Assembly (NCBI GenBank): GCA_035622175.1
Contig: DASPVV010000249.1
Span: 12,610 to 76,609 of the forward strand
Length of the DNA stretch: 64,000 nt
Direction of reading: 5' to 3'
DNA from: JAFAGX01 sp035622175
GTDB lineage: Bacteria > Acidobacteriota > Terriglobia > Terriglobales > Acidobacteriaceae
The notes beneath the pieces are model-generated. The model did not search any database and had not been told where the DNA came from. It saw only the letters and a list, made by a program, of their open reading frames with translations. Made by a program: the position numbers and the translations under genes. Shown here piece after piece: positions 61,061 through 64,000 of this stretch. Position 1 is the first letter of the stretch. Each line of letters opens with the position of its first letter.

Positions 61061-62041
61061 ATGCCGAATCTTGGAACAGCCAGACTTCGAGCTTTTCTAG
61101 CGGTGCTCGTAGCGCTGCGGATGGCAGCGCCGATCGCGATCGCCCAGAAAACAGCGCCTTCTGACCATCTCCTCCGCATCGGATATCAGAAATACGGCAC
61201 GCTCGTGCTGCTCAAAGCTCGGGGCAGTTTGGAGAAACGGCTGGCGGCGATGCAGGTAGAAGTTCAGTGGACTGAATTTCCCGCCGGGCCGCAACTGCTC
61301 GAGGGTTTGAACGTAAGCAGCATCGACTTCGGAACTGCGGGCGAAGCCCCGCCCATTTTCGCTCAAGCCGCAGGCGCCGACCTCATTTATGTGGGGAATG
61401 AACCCGCCGCTTCGGCGGCTGAGGCCATTGTTGTTCCGCAGAACTCACCCATCCAAAGTCTCAGCCAATTAAAAGCAAAGAGAATTGCCCTCAACCAAGG
61501 ATCGAACGTTCACTATCTCCTGATCAAACTGTTGGAAAAGGGCGGGGTGAAGTACAGCGAAATCGATCCGATCTACCTGACACCTTCCGATGCTCGCGCT
61601 GCTTTCGAACGCGGCAGCGTGGATGCCTGGGCGATCTGGGAGCCTTTTCTCGCGGCGGCCGAGCGGCAGACGGGCGCGCGAATTCTGGCCAATGGGCAGG
61701 GCGTGGTTAGCAACCATCAATTCTTCCTCGCTTCGCGTGCCTATGCCCAAAAGCGACCGGATATCGTCTCTGTGGTCCTCGACGAAGTAGCCTCGCTGGA
61801 TGAATGGGCGAGACAGCATCCGAAGGATGCCGCGGCAGCGCTCCAGCCGCAAATCGGCTTGGATCGGCCCACCCTGGAACTGGCGCTTTCCCGCGGCGGT
61901 TATGGCGTGAAGCCGGTTAGCGACACGGTGATGTCGGAACAACAGCAAATTGCCGACGTATTTTTCAATCTTAGGCTCATCCCCAAGCGAATCAACGTGA
62001 GCGATGCAACCCTTCCTGAAACTCGCGCCCAGGCAAAATGA
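61061..62041 (+). CDS. ssuA: Sulfonate ABC transporter substrate-binding protein
   Basis: A 326-residue exported protein with a signal peptide (AVLVALRMAAPIAIAQ). The fold of SsuA/TauA: LRIGYQKYGTLVLLKARGSL, VQWTEFPAGPQLLEGLN, SIDFGTAGEAPPIFAQAAGA, LKAKRIALNQGSNVHYLLIK and WAIWEPFLAAAERQ. It binds alkanesulfonates or similar anions in the periplasm and passes them to SsuCB. GGAAGGG precedes the ATG, and its stop overlaps the permease start (ATGA). Confidence 0.92.
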   Translation: MPNLGTARLRAFLAVLVALRMAAPIAIAQKTAPSDHLLRIGYQKYGTLVLLKARGSLEKRLAAMQVEVQWTEFPAGPQLLEGLNVSSIDFGTAGEAPPIFAQAAGADLIYVGNEPAASAAEAIVVPQNSPIQSLSQLKAKRIALNQGSNVHYLLIKLLEKGGVKYSEIDPIYLTPSDARAAFERGSVDAWAIWEPFLAAAERQTGARILANGQGVVSNHQFFLASRAYAQKRPDIVSVVLDEVASLDEWARQHPKDAAAALQPQIGLDRPTLELALSRGGYGVKPVSDTVMSEQQQIADVFFNLRLIPKRINVSDATLPETRAQAK

Positions 62042-62856
62042 TGAGGCAAGGGGTCCTGTCCAAGCACGCCATGCCATCCCGGACTGGCCTCCAAAGGTTG
62101 GCTGAACGAGCGCTGCCCTGGTTGGTGCCCCTTGCCTTGCTCATCGTGTGGCAATGGGCATCGTCGAACGGGAGGCTGCCGACCCGCTTCCTGCCATCCC
62201 CGCGAGCCATCCTGAAATCGTTTATCGAGTTGAGTGCTTCGGGAGAACTTTGGACTCACGTGCGCGTAAGTACGCTGCGCGCATTGTCAGGATTTGCGGT
62301 CGGCGGTGGTCTCGGTCTCGTCTTGGGCCTGCTCACCGGCTCTTTTCGCTGGGCTGAAATTCTGCTCGACAGCACGCTGCAAATGATCCGCAACATCCCA
62401 GCGCTGGCTTTGATCCCACTTGTGATCTTGTGGTTTGGCATCGATGAGTCGGCCAAGCTTTTTCTGGTTGCACTGGGGGTTTTCTTCCCGATCTACATCA
62501 ACACGTTTCATGGCATTCAATCCGTGGATCGCGGACTGCTTGAAATGGGGCGCACCTACGGGCTTTCACCCTGGGCGCTGTATCGCGAAGTAATTCTTCC
62601 CGGCGCACTGCCGTCGATTCTCGTGGGCGTGCGGTTCTCACTCGGCTTCATGTGGGTGATGTTGATTGTGGCTGAGACCATCTCCGCGCGCTCGGGCATC
62701 GGCTACATGACGATGAATGCGCGCGAGTTCATGCAAACGGACGTCATGGTGGTTGGAATCTTGCTGTACGCCCTGCTGGGGAAGCTGGCGGATCTTTTGT
62801 CGAAGGGGTTGGAGCGTTATTGGCTGCGCTGGCACTCGGCGTATCAGTCGCGCTAG
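62038..62856 (+). CDS. ssuC: Sulfonate ABC transporter permease
   Basis: A 272-residue inner-membrane protein with six helices. ATG 62038 overlaps the ssuA stop by four bases. Phrases RFLPSPRAILKSFIEL, FRWAEILLDSTLQMIRNIPA and the coupling loop LLEMGRTYGLSPWALYREVI ... LPGALPSILVGVRFSLGFMW are standard for SsuC/TauC. It forms the channel for the SsuA ligand with the SsuB ATPase that starts eight bases later. Confidence 0.93.
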   Translation: MMRQGVLSKHAMPSRTGLQRLAERALPWLVPLALLIVWQWASSNGRLPTRFLPSPRAILKSFIELSASGELWTHVRVSTLRALSGFAVGGGLGLVLGLLTGSFRWAEILLDSTLQMIRNIPALALIPLVILWFGIDESAKLFLVALGVFFPIYINTFHGIQSVDRGLLEMGRTYGLSPWALYREVILPGALPSILVGVRFSLGFMWVMLIVAETISARSGIGYMTMNAREFMQTDVMVVGILLYALLGKLADLLSKGLERYWLRWHSAYQSR

Positions 62857-62863
62857 GGATGTT

Positions 62864-63694
62864 ATGGTGACGTTTCTTGCATCGCGCAAACGGCTGGTGC
62901 GACAGTTGCTGGTCGAAGGCAGGCAATACTCCCGTGGCGTAGGTGTGTCGATCAACAATGTCAGCCTTGCTCTTGGAGAACGAACCGTCCTGCAAAACTT
63001 CAACGTTGAAATCGCAGCCGGCGAGTTTGTCGCGATCGTCGGCCGCAGCGGTTGCGGGAAGAGCACATTGTTGCGATCAATTGTGGGCTTGGAGACCCCG
63101 CAAACCGGGACGATCGCGTTGGGGACAACCCCACACGGCACTGCCGACGTGCGAATCATGTTCCAGGATTCTCGCCTATTGCCGTGGAAACGAATTCTGC
63201 AAAACGTGACCCTTGGCTTGGGACTCTCGTTTCGTCGGCTCGCCGAGGAAGTTCTGGCTCAAGTTGGACTCGCGGATCGCGCCCATGATTGGCCTGCGAA
63301 CCTGTCCGGAGGCCAGCGTCAAAGGGTAGCGTTGGCGCGGGCGCTCGTACACGACCCTTCGCTATTGCTTTTGGATGAGCCTCTGGGCGCGCTCGACGCG
63401 CTGACGCGGATCGAAATGCAGGAACTGATCGAGACTATTTGGTGGAATCGTGGTTTCACCGTGGTCTTGGTGACCCACGACGTTGTCGAGGCGATCACTC
63501 TGGCCGATCGAGTCCTCCTCATCGAGGACGGCCGCGTAGGGCTCAACGAGTGCATCGATCTGCCGCGCCCTCGTGCCCGCGGTAACCCACGCTTCGCGGC
63601 CTTGGAAGAGCGCATTTTGCAAAGGGTTCTCCAACCTCGAGCTTCCGCCATCAATACGTCCAGGCCGCTGACGGTCAATGAGGAGGCTAGATGA
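62864..63694 (+). CDS. ssuB: Sulfonate ABC transporter ATPase
   Basis: A 276-residue ATPase. ATG 62864 (AGGGAT upstream) is chosen; the frame upstream is a shadow of ssuC. Seen: Walker A GRSGCGKST, Q-loop IMFQDSRLLPWKRI, signature LSGGQRQRVALARA, Walker B LLLLDEPLGALDALTR and the switch His in VTHDVVEAITLADR. All sites are canonical, in contrast to the peptide ATPase at 51.7 kb. The stop overlaps the nitroreductase start by four bases. Confidence 0.94.
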   Translation: MVTFLASRKRLVRQLLVEGRQYSRGVGVSINNVSLALGERTVLQNFNVEIAAGEFVAIVGRSGCGKSTLLRSIVGLETPQTGTIALGTTPHGTADVRIMFQDSRLLPWKRILQNVTLGLGLSFRRLAEEVLAQVGLADRAHDWPANLSGGQRQRVALARALVHDPSLLLLDEPLGALDALTRIEMQELIETIWWNRGFTVVLVTHDVVEAITLADRVLLIEDGRVGLNECIDLPRPRARGNPRFAALEERILQRVLQPRASAINTSRPLTVNEEAR

Positions 63695-64000
63695 GCAACA
63701 ACGTCACTCGATCGGTATTTCTCGCAGAGAAACGATCACGCCACTCTTCCATTCATCCGCTGCTTGCGCAACGCCGCAGCCTGAGAGTCTTTTCCTCAAG
63801 ATCGGTAGAACCGGACACCTTGTGTCTGATGCTGGAAGCGGCGCGATGGGCTCCATCTTCGATGAACGAGCAACCCTGGAGTTTTCTCATCGCCGCGCGG
63901 GAAACCCAGACTGACTTCGCTCGCCTCCTCGGATGCCTGCTTGACTTCAATATCCTCTGGGCACAGCATGCCCCCGTCTTGCTGCTGTCAGTCGCCCGGC
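63691..64000 (+). CDS. Nitroreductase-family flavoprotein, 5' part
   Basis: The gene starts at ATG 63691 in an ATGA overlap with ssuB, with AGGAGG four bases upstream, and runs off the window after about 103 residues. The translation contains HPLLAQRRSLRVFSSRSVE, MLEAARWAPSSMNEQPWSF and LLLSVAR, the FMN-binding N-terminus of nitroreductases. Being last in the ssu operon it could supply reduced flavin to SsuD and the SfnB-like enzyme in place of an SsuE-type reductase (inference). The rest is beyond the window. Confidence 0.85.
   Translation, partial: MSNNVTRSVFLAEKRSRHSSIHPLLAQRRSLRVFSSRSVEPDTLCLMLEAARWAPSSMNEQPWSFLIAARETQTDFARLLGCLLDFNILWAQHAPVLLLSVAR

Noticed and set aside
1..64000. CRISPR arrays, insertion sequences, prophage, rRNA genes
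   Set aside because: No regularly spaced repeats, transposase or integrase motifs, phage structural genes or rRNA-like stretches were seen.

Overview
The window looks like chromosomal DNA of an acidobacterium, probably of the Terriglobia/Koribacter type. The main grounds are family content. There is a very large Oar-like TonB receptor with an N-terminal carboxypeptidase-regulatory fold (14.1-17.5 kb) and a broken second copy at 33.1 kb. There is a CRTAC1/ASPIC FG-GAP protein, a TPR-VWA protein of the acidobacterial VWFA-related type, a subtilase with Trp-rich VVWG tail repeats, and a PadR/HAAS pair. The DNA is moderately GC-rich. I see no rRNA, tRNA, CRISPR array or insertion sequence. The taxon is an inference from family content, not from a marker gene.

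Layout. 0-11.4 kb: end of a SelA-like PLP enzyme, then a minus-strand run of redox and hydrolase genes (DUF427 protein, disulfide oxidoreductase, aquaporin-like channel, MOSC/ferredoxin protein, three alpha/beta hydrolases, an SDR). A GAF-GAF sigma-54 activator lies upstream, and a good sigma-54 promoter precedes the first hydrolase. 12-23 kb: a methyltransferase-like protein, tiny ORFs, the TonB receptor, the CRTAC1 protein with a decayed TPR gene, and a GH3 glycosidase with PA14 domain. 23-30 kb: small single genes (F420-type reductase and a decayed paralogue, cupins, a TlpA-like thioredoxin, a VWA protein) with gene fragments between them. 30-42.6 kb: dacB, folP, a truncated receptor, a two-domain SagB-type oxidoreductase, a molybdenum-hydroxylase fragment, UPF0182, a copper-binding lipoprotein, an aminotransferase and an OlsF-like acyltransferase. 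42.7-52.6 kb: PadR/HAAS; then a sigma-54 activator with a C-terminal PilZ domain, divergent from a membrane HD-GYP/GGDEF protein that abuts a peptide ABC transporter. 52.8-57 kb: subtilase, two small helical proteins, a beta-propeller. 57-64 kb: a sulfonate/sulfone sulfur-acquisition locus with an SfnR-like activator, SsuD, SfnB-like oxidoreductase, SsuABC and a nitroreductase cut by the window end.

The main theme is sigma-54 control. Three enhancer-binding proteins lie within 64 kb. For two of them the sequence shows -24/-12 promoters with repeat elements about 80-130 bp upstream (9.0-9.1 kb and 59.6-59.8 kb). The second theme is gene decay: at least six remnants (TMEM175-like channel, TPR protein, F420-type reductase, DUF1905, TonB receptor, xanthine-dehydrogenase-type subunit) and one in-frame internal deletion (MOSC/ferredoxin). 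Two enzymes of the first cluster lack the usual catalytic residues of their families.
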